Assembly: GCA_018261905.1 (NCBI GenBank)
Contig: JAGTRU010000012.1
Span: forward strand, 1 to 64,000
Origin: Pseudomonadota bacterium
GTDB lineage: Bacteria; Pseudomonadota; Gammaproteobacteria; Burkholderiales; Rhodocyclaceae
Length of the DNA: 64,000 nucleotides
Direction: 5' to 3'
Notes under the pieces: model-generated
The model's database searches: none
What the model saw: the letters and a program-made list of their open reading frames with translations, nothing else
What the model was told of the DNA's origin: nothing
Shown here: one piece after another, positions 36,915 to 45,830 of the stretch
How the letters are laid out: each line of letters begins with the position of its first letter
Position numbering within the stretch: the first letter of the stretch is position 1
Program-made: the position numbers and the translations under genes

Positions 36915-38305
36915 GGCGCCTCCTGAATGCTTTCGGCCAGCCCGAGCAGCGGGTACTGGCTGCTCTGGGCGAGCAGTTCGCCGCGGTAGTCGGTGATGCG
37001 CATCTTTTCCAGCCACTCCTCGAATTCCGGCGCGCGCCGGCGGTCGAGCACGCGACGCAGGTAGAGCGCGTCGTGAAAAGAGGTGCTCTGGTAATTGAGC
37101 ATGATGTCGTCGGCGCCGGGTACGCCGATGATGAAATTGATGCCGGCGACGCCGAGCAGCGTGAGCAGGGTGTCCATGTCGTCCTGGTCGGCTTCGGCAT
37201 GGTTGGTGTAGCAGATGTCGCAGCCCATCGGCAGGCCGAGCAATTTGCCGCAGAAATGGTCCTCGAGGCCGGCGCGGATGATCTGCTTGCCGTCGTAGAG
37301 ATATTCCGGGCCGATGAAACCGACCACGGTATTGACCAGCAGCGGCTGATAACGCCGCGCCAGACCGTAGGCGCGCGCCTCGATGGTTTGCTGGTCGACG
37401 CCGTGGTGGGCGTTGGCCGACAGGGCGCTGCCCTGGCCGGTTTCGAAATACATCACGTTGTTGCCGAGCGTGCCGCGGCCGAGTTGGCGCGCCGCCGTGT
37501 TGGCTTCGTCGAGGAGCGCGGCGGACACGCCGAAACTGCTGTTGACGCCCTCGCTGCCGCCGATCGACTGGAAGACCAGATCGACCGGCGCGCCCTGATC
37601 GATGGCGCGCAGCGTATTGGTGACATGGGTCAGGATGCAGCTCTGCGTCGGCACCGCGTATTGCTCGCGGAAATCGTCGATCAGGCGGAGCAGGGCGGTG
37701 ATCGCCGGCAGGCTGTCGGTCGCCGGGTTGATGCCGATCACCGCGTCGCCGGCGCCGTAGAGCAGGCCGTCGAGCATCGAGGCGGTGATGCCGCGCGGAT
37801 CGTCGGTCGGGTGGTTGGGTTGCAGGCGCACGGCGAGCCGGCCGGGCAGGCCGAGGGTGTTGCGAAAACGGGTGACGACCGAGCACTTGGCGGCGACCAG
37901 GATCAGGTCCTGGTTGCGCATCAGCTTGCTCACCGCCGCCACCATCTCCGGCGTCAGGCCGGGCGCCAGCGCGGCCAGGCTGGCCGTGTCGGCGGCATCG
38001 GAGAGCAGCCAGTCGCGGAACTCGCCCACCGTCAGACCGGCCACCGGCAGGAAGGCGCCGGTGGCGTGGCTGTCGATGATGATGCGGGTGACCTCGTCGT
38101 CTTCGTAGGGAATCACCGCCTCGTCGAGGAAGTGGGCGAGCGGGATGTCGGCGAGCACGAGGCGCGCCGCCATCCGTTCCTCCTCGCTGGCGGCGGCGAC
38201 GCCGGCCAGCATGTCGCCGGAGCGGGCCGGACTGGCCTTGGCCAGCACAGCCTTGAGGTCGGGGAAGACGTGGCGGTGCAGGCCGAGGGTGCAGGCGTGG
38301 ATCAT
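36911..38305 (-). CDS. eutB: Ethanolamine ammonia-lyase large subunit EutB
   Basis: 464 residues, full length for the TIM-barrel catalytic subunit. Recognisable family segments include LPGRLAVRLQPNHPTDD, FQSIGGSEGVNSSFGVS and MGCDICYTNHAEADQDDMD. It binds adenosylcobalamin and substrate and acts with EutC. The gene lies between the permease (upstream) and eutC, forming a minimal eat-eutB-eutC catabolic operon as in pseudomonads. It is likely activated by the divergent AraC-type regulator. Confidence 0.97.
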   Translation of the reverse strand: MIHACTLGLHRHVFPDLKAVLAKASPARSGDMLAGVAAASEEERMAARLVLADIPLAHFLDEAVIPYEDDEVTRIIIDSHATGAFLPVAGLTVGEFRDWLLSDAADTASLAALAPGLTPEMVAAVSKLMRNQDLILVAAKCSVVTRFRNTLGLPGRLAVRLQPNHPTDDPRGITASMLDGLLYGAGDAVIGINPATDSLPAITALLRLIDDFREQYAVPTQSCILTHVTNTLRAIDQGAPVDLVFQSIGGSEGVNSSFGVSAALLDEANTAARQLGRGTLGNNVMYFETGQGSALSANAHHGVDQQTIEARAYGLARRYQPLLVNTVVGFIGPEYLYDGKQIIRAGLEDHFCGKLLGLPMGCDICYTNHAEADQDDMDTLLTLLGVAGINFIIGVPGADDIMLNYQSTSFHDALYLRRVLDRRRAPEFEEWLEKMRITDYRGELLAQSSQYPLLGLAESIQEAP

Positions 38306-38326
38306 GATGCGTTTCCTGGCGTTCGC

Positions 38327-39715
38327 TTATTCGGCTTCGGCAGCCAGTTCAGCGAAAGGGAGGGCGGCGCGCTGGGCGTGGGTGATCCGGAAGTAGCCGT
38401 AGCCAATGGCCAGGATCAGCACGAAGAGGCCGGCCAGGGTCGGGTTGAACCAGGCTACCGTGCCCAGGCAGACCAGGGCGCCGGCCAGTGCGATGGCCGG
38501 GAAGACCGGGTAGAACGGTACCTTGTACGGGCGGGCGAGACGCGGTTCGCTGCGGCGCAGCTTGAACAGCGCGGCCATGCTCAGGGCGTACATGAGCAGG
38601 GCGCCGAACACCGACATGGTGACGATGTTGGCTGTCAGGCTCTGGCCGCCGAAAGACAGCACCTCGTCGCTGAAGATGGCGGCGATGCCGATCAGGCCGC
38701 CGGCGATGATGGCGCGGTGCGGCGTCTTGAAGCGCGGGTGGATCTTGCCGAGCCAGCCCGGCAGGTAGCCGGCGCGGGCCTGGGCGTAGATCTGCCGCGA
38801 GTAGCCGAGGATGATGCCGTGGAAGGAAGCGACCAGACCGAACAGGCCGAGCCAGACCAGCATGTGCAGCCAGCCGCTCGATTCGCCGACGATGGTCTTC
38901 ATCGCCTGCGGCAGCGGGTCGTTGATGTTGGCGAGCTTGGTCCAGTCGCCGACGCCGCCGGCAAAGACCATGACGCCGATGGCCAGCACGACCAGAGTGA
39001 GGATGCCGCCGGTGTAGGCGATCGGGATCGAACGCTTCGGATCGCGTACTTCCTCGGCGGCCATGGCAACGCCTTCGATGGCGAGGAAGAACCAGATGGC
39101 GAACGGGATGGCGGCGAAGATGCCGGTCAGCGAAGCGAGCGAGAACTCGTCGGCGCCGCTCCAGCCGCCGGCCGTGAAGTTGGCGAGCGAGAAGCCTGGG
39201 GCGACAACGCCCATGAAGACGAGCAGTTCGAAGATGGCGAGGATGGTGACGAACAGCTCGAAGGTCGCGGCGATGGTCACGCCGATGATGTTGAGGCCCA
39301 TGAACACGACGTAGGCGCCGGTCGCCGCGATCTTGGGATCGAGCGCCGGGAACTGCACGTTGAGATAGGCGCCGATGGCGAGCGCGATGGCGGGCGGCGC
39401 GAAGATGAATTCGATCAGCGTCGCCATCCCGGCCAGGTAGCCGCCGGTCGCGCCAAAGGCGTGGTAGCTGTAGGCGAAGGGGCCGCCGGCGTGCGGGATG
39501 CTGGCGGTCAGTTCGGTGAAGCTGAAAATGAAGGTACCGTACATGATGGCGACCATGATGGTGGTGACCAGGAAACCGAGGGTGCCGGCCGTCGCCCAGC
39601 CGAAACTCCAGCCGAAATACTCGCCGGAAATCACCAGGCCGACGGCAATGCCCCACAGTTGCCAGGTGCCGAGGCTGGCCGAGAGGCCATGCGCCGAATG
39701 GGAAGGGGTAGTCAT
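38327..39715 (-). CDS. eat: Ethanolamine permease (APC superfamily)
   Basis: About 462 residues with twelve hydrophobic segments. The first helix has LWGIAVGLVISGEYFGWSFGW, the signature of eat-type ethanolamine permeases within the amino acid/polyamine/organocation family. The ATG at 39715 (MTTPSHSAHG) is chosen over 39778. It is the first gene of the eut operon; about 57-95 bp upstream is a pair of 17-bp direct repeats that look like an AraC-type activator site. Confidence 0.93.
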   Translation of the reverse strand: MTTPSHSAHGLSASLGTWQLWGIAVGLVISGEYFGWSFGWATAGTLGFLVTTIMVAIMYGTFIFSFTELTASIPHAGGPFAYSYHAFGATGGYLAGMATLIEFIFAPPAIALAIGAYLNVQFPALDPKIAATGAYVVFMGLNIIGVTIAATFELFVTILAIFELLVFMGVVAPGFSLANFTAGGWSGADEFSLASLTGIFAAIPFAIWFFLAIEGVAMAAEEVRDPKRSIPIAYTGGILTLVVLAIGVMVFAGGVGDWTKLANINDPLPQAMKTIVGESSGWLHMLVWLGLFGLVASFHGIILGYSRQIYAQARAGYLPGWLGKIHPRFKTPHRAIIAGGLIGIAAIFSDEVLSFGGQSLTANIVTMSVFGALLMYALSMAALFKLRRSEPRLARPYKVPFYPVFPAIALAGALVCLGTVAWFNPTLAGLFVLILAIGYGYFRITHAQRAALPFAELAAEAE

Positions 39716-39771
39716 GATGTGCTCCGAAAAATGTTGGTGACTGCATCTTCGAACAGGCGGCGGGACGATAC

Positions 39772-39809
39772 ATATCAAGAATCAGCACCGCAATATCAAA
39801 AATCGGCAC
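39772..39809. promoter_or_regulatory. Paired direct repeats, candidate EutR binding site
   Basis: ATATCAAGAATCAGCAC (39772-39788) and ATATCAAAAATCGGCAC (39793-39809) are direct repeats with a 21-bp period, two helical turns, as AraC-family activators require. They sit upstream of the permease start in the eat-eutR intergenic region. Confidence 0.65.
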
Positions 39810-39989
39810 AAATGGCGGTCGACCGTAAAAAAACCCGCGTTTTGCACCGCGGCAGTGCCCGAAAACCGGGAAATGCACCACGCCGGACGGCATTGCGCCC
39901 GGTTTTGCCTATTTTTTCGTCATGACCTGCAAGCGGCGTGCCCGCTGCCGACGCCAATCACGAAAACGGCATAGGTAATTTGCGCCGGA

Positions 39990-40005
39990 TGGTACGGGCC
40001 TTGCA
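39990..40005 (+). promoter_or_regulatory. Predicted sigma-54 promoter upstream of the AraC-type regulator
   Basis: TGGTACGGGCCTTGCA fits TGGCACG-N4-TTGCA with one mismatch and exact GG-N10-GC spacing, 35 bp upstream of the ATG at 40040 and reading toward it. Confidence 0.65.
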
Positions 40006-40039
40006 TTGAATCGCGCGACAGCAACAGCGGAAAGCCACC

Positions 40040-41008
40040 ATGAGCGCACTCACCACATCCCATCCGGCCTTTGCCCGGCCACTGCGCCGCGAGATCCGGG
40101 CGCGCGATGCGGACGAGCATGCGCGCAACCTGTCGCAGTGGGATCAGCGCTACGACCAGCTTTCGGCCGGCAGCTTCAGCGGTGAAGTCACCGAACTGTG
40201 GCTGCCCAAGACCCAGGTTTTCGTCGAACGCGCCAATCAGCAATTGCGCCAGACCTGCGCTGCCTGGCCCAACTCGGTGTGGTTCGGCATCCCCGACATG
40301 GCCGACGGCCTGATGGCGATGGGCGGCAAGCAGCTATCCTCGCGCGCCGTCTGCATCCGCGACGGCGGTGCCGAGTTCGATTTGCTCACCGCGCCGGATT
40401 TCGACCTGTTCGGGGTCGTCGTCGACCGCGAAAGTTTTGCCCGGCATCTCGATGCCACCTGCCATCTCGATCTCGACCGCCTGCTGCAGCAAGGCGACGT
40501 GCGCGACCTGGCGCCGGGGCGCAAGGAACACCTTTGCCGCAAGCTGGCCAACATCCTGGCCGACGCCAACAGCAGCGAAGCCGACAGCGCCGCGGTCGAC
40601 GACCTGCAGGGGCGCATTTTCGAAGCCCTGGCCGGCGTGCTGACCAGCCAGGATTCGCAACCGGCGTCGCTCAGCCGCACCCGCCTGCAACACCAGCAGG
40701 TCGTAGACAAGGTGCGTCGCCGCGTCCTTGAACAGCCCGATGCGCCGCCCAGCGTCGCCGAACTCTGCGAGCAGTTCCACATCAGCCGGCGCGCCCTGCA
40801 GAACTGCTTCGAAGACGCCACCGGCCTGCCGCCGCTCGCCTACGTGCGCAGCCTGCGCCTCAACGAAGTGCGCCGCCAGCTGCGCGCCAACACGGCGCGC
40901 CCGATTTCCTGCATCGCCTACGACTGGGGCTTCTCGCACCTCAGCCAGTTCGCCCAGGATTACCGCCGCCTGTTCGGCGAACTGCCTTCAGAGTCTTTGC
41001 GCAGCTAA
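40040..41008 (+). CDS. eutR: AraC family regulator of ethanolamine catabolism (EutR-like)
   Basis: 322 residues. The C-terminal double helix-turn-helix (SVAELCEQFHISRRALQNCFED...GLPPLAYVRSLRLNEVRRQL...ISCIAYDWGFSHLSQFAQDYRRLFGELP) is classic AraC; the N-terminal ~200 residues match the EutR-like sensor (DQRYDQLSAGSFSGEVTELWL). EutR senses ethanolamine plus cobalamin in enterobacteria. It is divergent from the eat-eutBC operon, and a sigma-54-like promoter precedes it. Confidence 0.88.
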   Translation: MSALTTSHPAFARPLRREIRARDADEHARNLSQWDQRYDQLSAGSFSGEVTELWLPKTQVFVERANQQLRQTCAAWPNSVWFGIPDMADGLMAMGGKQLSSRAVCIRDGGAEFDLLTAPDFDLFGVVVDRESFARHLDATCHLDLDRLLQQGDVRDLAPGRKEHLCRKLANILADANSSEADSAAVDDLQGRIFEALAGVLTSQDSQPASLSRTRLQHQQVVDKVRRRVLEQPDAPPSVAELCEQFHISRRALQNCFEDATGLPPLAYVRSLRLNEVRRQLRANTARPISCIAYDWGFSHLSQFAQDYRRLFGELPSESLRS

Positions 41009-41023
41009 ATACCCAAGTCAGGT

Positions 41024-41083
41024 GAGTCGAAGTGCGCAGAGCCAGCTCCGGCATCCACCTCGGTCACGTCTTCGCCGACGGCC
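41024..41083 (+). pseudogene. msrB fragment
   Basis: About 60 bp encode VRRASSGIHLGHVFADG, closely matching the MsrB part of the fusion gene (VRSASSGIHLGHVFDDG, coded near 35028) at both protein and DNA level. Nothing else of the gene is present. It is a dispersed fragment directly after eutR. Confidence 0.75.
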
Positions 41084-41237
41084 GTGCTGGCGTTGCATGG
41101 CTGGCCGCGGGCTGGTCGGCTGGCCGTCAGCCCGAAGCCCCGGCTTATTTCGCCTCCGGCTTCGGCCGGGCGAACGTGGCCGCCAGTGTGCCGGATATCC
41201 TGCTGATGACGAGTGGCCGGCCGGGAGCGGCTTTCCC

Positions 41238-43619
41238 TCAGCCTTGCCCCGACAACTGCGGAATAAAGTCCTTGCTTGGGGCGCCCGGCGGGGTAGTTGG
41301 CAGCGTGCCCGGCGGCGCGTCGGGGGCCATGATTTCCTCCATGTCCAGGGCCCTGATCCCGCTGTCGCCGTTGAATTCGTCGTAGAGCCATTCGCCGTCG
41401 ATGAACGAGACGCCCGGCGGCGGCGTTCTTTCGTTGTTCGGCTTGCCGGCCAGCGCCTGCCGCATGTAGTCGATCCAGATCGGGAGCGCCAGGGTGGCGC
41501 CGAATTCCCGGCCGCCCAGCGATTTCGGTTGGTCGAAGCCCATCCAGGCGACGGCTACGACATCGCCGGCGTAGCCGGCAAACCAGCCGTCGAAGGCATC
41601 GCTCGTCGTGCCGGTCTTGCCGGCCACGTCGGGGCGTCCGAGGCGCGCACCGGCCAGGGCGCCGGTGCCGCTATGGGCGACTTCGCGCAGCATGCTGTCC
41701 ATAATGAAGGCGTTGCGGCTGTCGATCACCCGTTGTTCGTCCTGCCGGACGGGCAGCGGCGGGGTTTCATGCAGCACGGTGCCGCGGGCGTCGGTGATTT
41801 TCTGGATCAGGTGCGGCGTGACCTTGTAGCCACCGTTGGCGAACACCGCGTAGGCGCCGGCCATCTGCAGCGGCGTCACCGAGCCGCTGCCCAGGGTCAT
41901 GGTCAGGTTGGCCGGATGCTTGGCGGCGTCGAAACCGAAGCGCCCCATGTAGTCGCGGGCATATTGCGGCGAGATGGCGCGCAGTAGCCGCACGGCGACG
42001 ATATTCTTGGAGCGGGCCAGCGCCCGGCGCAGGCTGATCGGGCCATCGTAGCCGTCGTCGTTCTGCGGCTCCCAGGCCTGGCCGTTCTCGCCGCCGGGCA
42101 GCGAAAGCGGCGCGTCGTTGACCAGCGTGGCCGGCGAAAAGCCTTTTTCCAGCGCCGCCGAATAGACGAAGGGCTTGATGCTCGAGCCCGGTTGGCGCCA
42201 GGCGCTGGTGACATGGTTGAACTGCTTGCGCGAAAAATCGAAGCCACCGACCAGGGCGCGGTAGGAACCGTCTTCAGCGTTGAGGGCGACGAAGGCGGCA
42301 TCGACCTCCGGCATCTGGCTGATCGCCCAGCGCCCCTTGCCATCCTGACTGGCCCGGATCACCGAGCCGACACGGATCTTCAGGTCCGGCTTGGCGTTCG
42401 TCTGCAGGGCGCGGGCGGCGAAGCGCAGGCCGTCTCCGCTGATTTCCAGGGTGTCGCCGGAAGCCGGTTCGGCGCGCACCTGTTTGGCCGAGACGGCGGT
42501 AACTACGGCTGATACCAGGTTGTCGCTGGTCGGGTGCTTGGCCAGGATCTGATCGATGGCGTCGTCCCGCTCGTCCTCGTCGCTCGGTAAATCGACGAAG
42601 TCTTCCGGTCCGCGATAGCCGTGGCGCTGGTCGTAGGCCAGCACATTGTTGCGCAGCGAACTGTAGGCGGCGTTCTGTTCGGCCTTGTTGAGCGTGGTAT
42701 AGACATTCAGGCCGCGGGTGTAGGTCTCTTCCTTGTATTCCGCATAGAGCTCCTGGCGGACCAGTTCGGCGACATGGTCGGCATGCACTTCGAATTGCTG
42801 GCGACTGCTTACCTTCAGCGGCTGGTCGACGGCCTCGGTATATTGCGCCTGGGTGATTCGACCGAGCTGCAGCATGCGCTTCAGGACCAATTGCTGGCGC
42901 GCCTTGGCCCGCACCGGATTGACCGCCGGATTATGCTTCGCCGGGTTCTGGGGGATGCCGGCCAGCATTGCCGCTTCGGCCAGGCTCAGTTCCGGCAGGC
43001 GCTTGTTGAAATAGGTGCGGGCGGCGCTGGCGAAGCCGTGCGTTCTTTGCCCGAGATAAATCTGGTTCATGTACAGCTCGAGAATCTGGTCCTTGCTCAG
43101 TGCCGCCTCGATGCGGTAGGCGAGCAGGGCTTCGGTCAGCTTGCGGGTCAGCGTCTTTTCCCGCGACAGGAAGAAATTGCGCGCCACCTGCATGGTGATG
43201 GTTGAAGCGCCTTGGTGGAAGCCGCCGGTCAGGTCGGCGACCAGCGCCCGCGTCACGCCCCGGTAATCGACCCCGCCATGTTCGTAGAAACGCGAATCCT
43301 CGATCGACAACAAGGCATCCTTGAGGAGCGGCGGAATTTCCTGGATCGGCACGAAGTCCCGGTGTTCCTCGCCGAATTCGCCGAGTAGCGCGCCGTCGGC
43401 CGTGTAAATGCGCAAGGGGATCTTCGGCCGATAGTCGGTGACGATATCCAGGGGCGGCAGCGTCGGCAGCACGGTGAGCAGCATGAACGCGAGCAGCAGC
43501 ACCACCAGCAGGGCGCCGTCGGCGGCCACGGCGAGCAGCGTTCGCCGTAACTGAGCGCGGTAATTTGCTGTCGCAAAGGGAAGGGTCAGAAACTTAACAG
43601 CAGTCGAAAATATGCTCAC
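41238..43619 (-). CDS. mrcA: Penicillin-binding protein 1A (bifunctional transglycosylase/transpeptidase)
   Basis: 793 residues: a short cytoplasmic N-terminus, one TM (VVLLLAFMLLTVLPTL), a GT51 glycosyltransferase (EDSRFYEHGGVD, GGFHQGASTITMQVARN), an OB-like insert, and a transpeptidase domain with the acyl-enzyme serine in PGSSIKPF, SKN-type ARSKNIVA and KTGTT. It polymerises and cross-links peptidoglycan in the periplasm. It is monocistronic, convergent with eutR. The unusually long N-terminal cytoplasmic segment (~30 residues) may mean a slightly later start. Confidence 0.93.
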   Translation of the reverse strand: MSIFSTAVKFLTLPFATANYRAQLRRTLLAVAADGALLVVLLLAFMLLTVLPTLPPLDIVTDYRPKIPLRIYTADGALLGEFGEEHRDFVPIQEIPPLLKDALLSIEDSRFYEHGGVDYRGVTRALVADLTGGFHQGASTITMQVARNFFLSREKTLTRKLTEALLAYRIEAALSKDQILELYMNQIYLGQRTHGFASAARTYFNKRLPELSLAEAAMLAGIPQNPAKHNPAVNPVRAKARQQLVLKRMLQLGRITQAQYTEAVDQPLKVSSRQQFEVHADHVAELVRQELYAEYKEETYTRGLNVYTTLNKAEQNAAYSSLRNNVLAYDQRHGYRGPEDFVDLPSDEDERDDAIDQILAKHPTSDNLVSAVVTAVSAKQVRAEPASGDTLEISGDGLRFAARALQTNAKPDLKIRVGSVIRASQDGKGRWAISQMPEVDAAFVALNAEDGSYRALVGGFDFSRKQFNHVTSAWRQPGSSIKPFVYSAALEKGFSPATLVNDAPLSLPGGENGQAWEPQNDDGYDGPISLRRALARSKNIVAVRLLRAISPQYARDYMGRFGFDAAKHPANLTMTLGSGSVTPLQMAGAYAVFANGGYKVTPHLIQKITDARGTVLHETPPLPVRQDEQRVIDSRNAFIMDSMLREVAHSGTGALAGARLGRPDVAGKTGTTSDAFDGWFAGYAGDVVAVAWMGFDQPKSLGGREFGATLALPIWIDYMRQALAGKPNNERTPPPGVSFIDGEWLYDEFNGDSGIRALDMEEIMAPDAPPGTLPTTPPGAPSKDFIPQLSGQG

Positions 43620-43933
43620 TTACTGGTCCTGGCATGAGTGCCCGGCCGAGTCCTGCACCATTCGGGCGGTTGAAGACGCTGGGCTGGCCAGTCGCCGAGG
43701 CCGCTAGTTTAGCCCTTCGGCCCGTCGCCCAGGCAACGTTCTGTAACCATTGGTGCTAACTGCGTATCACGTCGCTCGCCGCGTTTGGTCGGAAACGGAG
43801 GAGCAGGAGACGCGGGCCGATACCGCCATTTTGTTTCCAATTGTTAAGGGGGCGAAACCAGGCGCCGTCTGGCGCGTTCTTATCTGCATAGGGCGATCCT
43901 CTGGGGTTGGCTTTATCTTTAAGGAGGTCTGAT

Positions 43934-44239
43934 ATGAAAACTATCCACATCGCTCTGCTCGGCTTGGTGCTCTCGGCCGGATTGGTGTCAGGTGCCCAGG
44001 CGCATGAGCCGCGCGTCGGTTTCAGCGTCCAGTTGGGCTATCCGGGCTATGTTCCGCCGCCCGTCTACTACGCGCCGCCGCCACCGGTGGTCTACCTGCC
44101 GCCCCCACCCATGGTTTACGGGCCGGTGCCGGTCTATGGGCCGCGCTACGTCAACCCTGGCTACTATGGCTACGATCGTGGTTACCGTCACGGTTGGCGC
44201 CGACATGGGCGGCATCGTCATTGGGAAGACAGGGATTGA
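43934..44239 (+). CDS. Small secreted Pro/Tyr-rich protein
   Basis: 101 residues with a signal peptide (IALLGLVLSAGLVSGAQA) and a mature chain of PPP-VVY and GYY/GYRHG blocks ending in His/Arg-rich sequence. Such low-complexity exported proteins (YXWGXW/PXP type) are common in betaproteobacteria and uncharacterised. The ATG at 43934 has a consensus AAGGAGGT. A hairpin with a T-run follows. Confidence 0.8.
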   Translation: MKTIHIALLGLVLSAGLVSGAQAHEPRVGFSVQLGYPGYVPPPVYYAPPPPVVYLPPPPMVYGPVPVYGPRYVNPGYYGYDRGYRHGWRRHGRHRHWEDRD

Positions 44240-44294
44240 CCGGCCGGCGGAATAGGGCCATGAATCAGGACGGGCGCGAGTAAAAACCGGCAAG

Positions 44295-44340
44295 CGCTGG
44301 TCGGGGTGACCCCCCTGGCCAGCGGCAATGCGTGTTTTTT
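44295..44340 (+). terminator. Probable terminator of the small secreted protein gene
   Basis: CGCTGG...GGGGTGACCCCC...CCAGCG forms a GC-rich hairpin, followed 11 bases later by a run of six T. It lies about 55 bp after the stop codon. Confidence 0.5.
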
Positions 44341-44391
44341 CGTTCCGTTTGCGCGCTTCCCGATGTCGTCAAAACGAGGGATTGAAAGCGC

Positions 44392-44790
44392 CTAGCGTTT
44401 CTCCCTCTGCGCCGCCAGAATCTCCGGCAACTTCACCTCGATCCAGTCGGCCAGCGCTTCCACCTTGCCGCCGATTTCCTCGCCCAGCGGCGTCAGCCGG
44501 TATTCGACATGGGGCGGTACGACGGGGTAGGCGATGCGTTCGACGAAACCATCACCTTCCAGCCATTGCAGGGTCTGGGCGAGCATTTTTTCGCTGATGC
44601 CGTTGACCTTGCGGCGTAGGTCGCTGAAGCGGTGCGTGCCGCTCAACAGGGCGACCAGCAGCAGGACGCCCCAGCGACTGGTGACATGCTTCAACACTTC
44701 GCGTGACGGGCATTTTTCCGAGAATAGCTCGCCGCGCCGCATGAGGTCGGCAAGGGCGGGCTGGGCGGCATTTCCATCGGCGTTATGCAT
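44392..44790 (-). CDS. HxlR family transcriptional regulator
   Basis: About 132 residues, winged helix with the HxlR signature: CPSREVLKHVTSRWGVLLL, RFSDLRRKVNGISEKMLAQTLQWLEGDGFV and YRLTPLGEEI. The ATG at 44790 is preferred over 44859, which would place the start in the promoter of the divergent gene. In QorR/YtfH-type pairs the regulator represses the divergent quinone oxidoreductase and responds to quinone or redox stress through the N-terminal Cys; that Cys is present here. Confidence 0.9.
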   Translation of the reverse strand: MHNADGNAAQPALADLMRRGELFSEKCPSREVLKHVTSRWGVLLLVALLSGTHRFSDLRRKVNGISEKMLAQTLQWLEGDGFVERIAYPVVPPHVEYRLTPLGEEIGGKVEALADWIEVKLPEILAAQREKR

Positions 44791-44795
44791 TTTGA

Positions 44796-44819
44796 ACTTA
44801 CCTTTAGGTGCGTACTTAC
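44796..44819. promoter_or_regulatory. ACTTAC direct repeats, candidate HxlR operator
   Basis: ACTTAC occurs at 44796 and 44814 (18-bp period) in the 89-bp region between the divergent HxlR and quinone-reductase genes, overlapping where both promoters should lie. Confidence 0.4.
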
Positions 44820-44879
44820 GAAAAGTTAGCGATGTCGCTATTCTGCCGGCTCCCCTCATCGAAATAAAGGAAATTCATC

Positions 44880-45731
44880 ATGATCGTGGTTACCGGAGCC
44901 GCCGGCCAATTGGGCCGCCTTGTCATTGAAGCCCTGCTGCAGAAACTGCCGGCCGGCGAGATCGTTGCCGCCGTGCGCCATCCCGAGAAAGTTGCCGATC
45001 TGGCAGCGCGCGGCGTGCAGGTTCGTCAGGCTGATTACGAGCAGCCGGCCAGCCTGGTCGCCGCCTTCCATGGCGCCGACAAGCTGCTGCTGATTTCGTC
45101 CAGCGAGGTCGGTCGCCGCGTGCCGCAGCATCGCGCCGTGATCGACGCCGCCAAAGTAGCCGGCGTCGGCCTGCTGGCCTATACCAGCATCCTGCATGCC
45201 GATACTTCGCCGCTGCCGCTGGCCGCCGAGCACAAGGAAACGGAAAGCCTGATCCGCGCCTCCGGCCTGCCGGCAGTCATCCTGCGCAACGGCTGGTACA
45301 CCGAAAACTACCTCGCCGGCATCCCGGCCGCGCTGCAATACGGTGTACTGCTCGGTAGCGCCGGGCCGGGCCGGATCGCCTCGGCGGCGCGCGCCGACTA
45401 TGCCGCAGCGGCCGCCGCCGTGCTGACGCTGGACAACCAGGCCGGGCGCATCTACGAGCTGGCCGGCGACGAGGCCTACACGCTGGCCGAGCTGGCCGGC
45501 GAAATCGCGGCTCAATCGGGCAAGGCCGTGGCTTACCAGGATTTGCCGGAAAGCGAATTCACGGCGGCTTTGCTCGGCGCCGGTCTGCCGGCGGGGCTGG
45601 CAACGCTGTTGGCTGAGTCCGACGTTGGCGCCGCGCAAGGTGGTTTGTTCGACGAGAGCCACCAGTTGAGCCAACTGATTGGCCGTTCGACGGCGCCGCT
45701 GACCGAACTGGTCAAAGGCGCTTTGCGGTAA
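44880..45731 (+). CDS. NmrA-like NAD(P)H:quinone oxidoreductase (QorB/YtfG type)
   Basis: 283 residues. Atypical SDR with N-terminal VVTGAAGQLGRLVIEALL nucleotide-binding motif, then conserved KLLLISSSEVG, YTSILHAD and LRNGWYTENY, all typical of QorB/QdrB. It reduces quinones using NAD(P)H in the cytoplasm and is probably induced by redox or quinone stress through the divergent HxlR repressor. Confidence 0.92.
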   Translation: MIVVTGAAGQLGRLVIEALLQKLPAGEIVAAVRHPEKVADLAARGVQVRQADYEQPASLVAAFHGADKLLLISSSEVGRRVPQHRAVIDAAKVAGVGLLAYTSILHADTSPLPLAAEHKETESLIRASGLPAVILRNGWYTENYLAGIPAALQYGVLLGSAGPGRIASAARADYAAAAAAVLTLDNQAGRIYELAGDEAYTLAELAGEIAAQSGKAVAYQDLPESEFTAALLGAGLPAGLATLLAESDVGAAQGGLFDESHQLSQLIGRSTAPLTELVKGALR

Positions 45732-45830
45732 TTGCCGCGCGGCGGCTCGCGGCGCCGGGCGTCGCGAGTCCGCTGGCTGGCGAGTTGCGAATATACTGGC
45801 GCCGTCCGATTCCTGCGGGAGCATCCATCC

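Noticed and set aside
36060..37886. A 608-codon frame that would make a longer EutC
   Set aside because: Only the part from 36914 downward matches EutC; the rest is eutB read out of frame (Arg/Pro-rich). The ATG at 36914 has a good ribosome-binding site.
37073..39925. A 950-codon open frame antisense to eutB and the ethanolamine permease
   Set aside because: It mirrors two well-conserved genes; the translation is an acidic/Gly-rich shadow with no recognisable domain.
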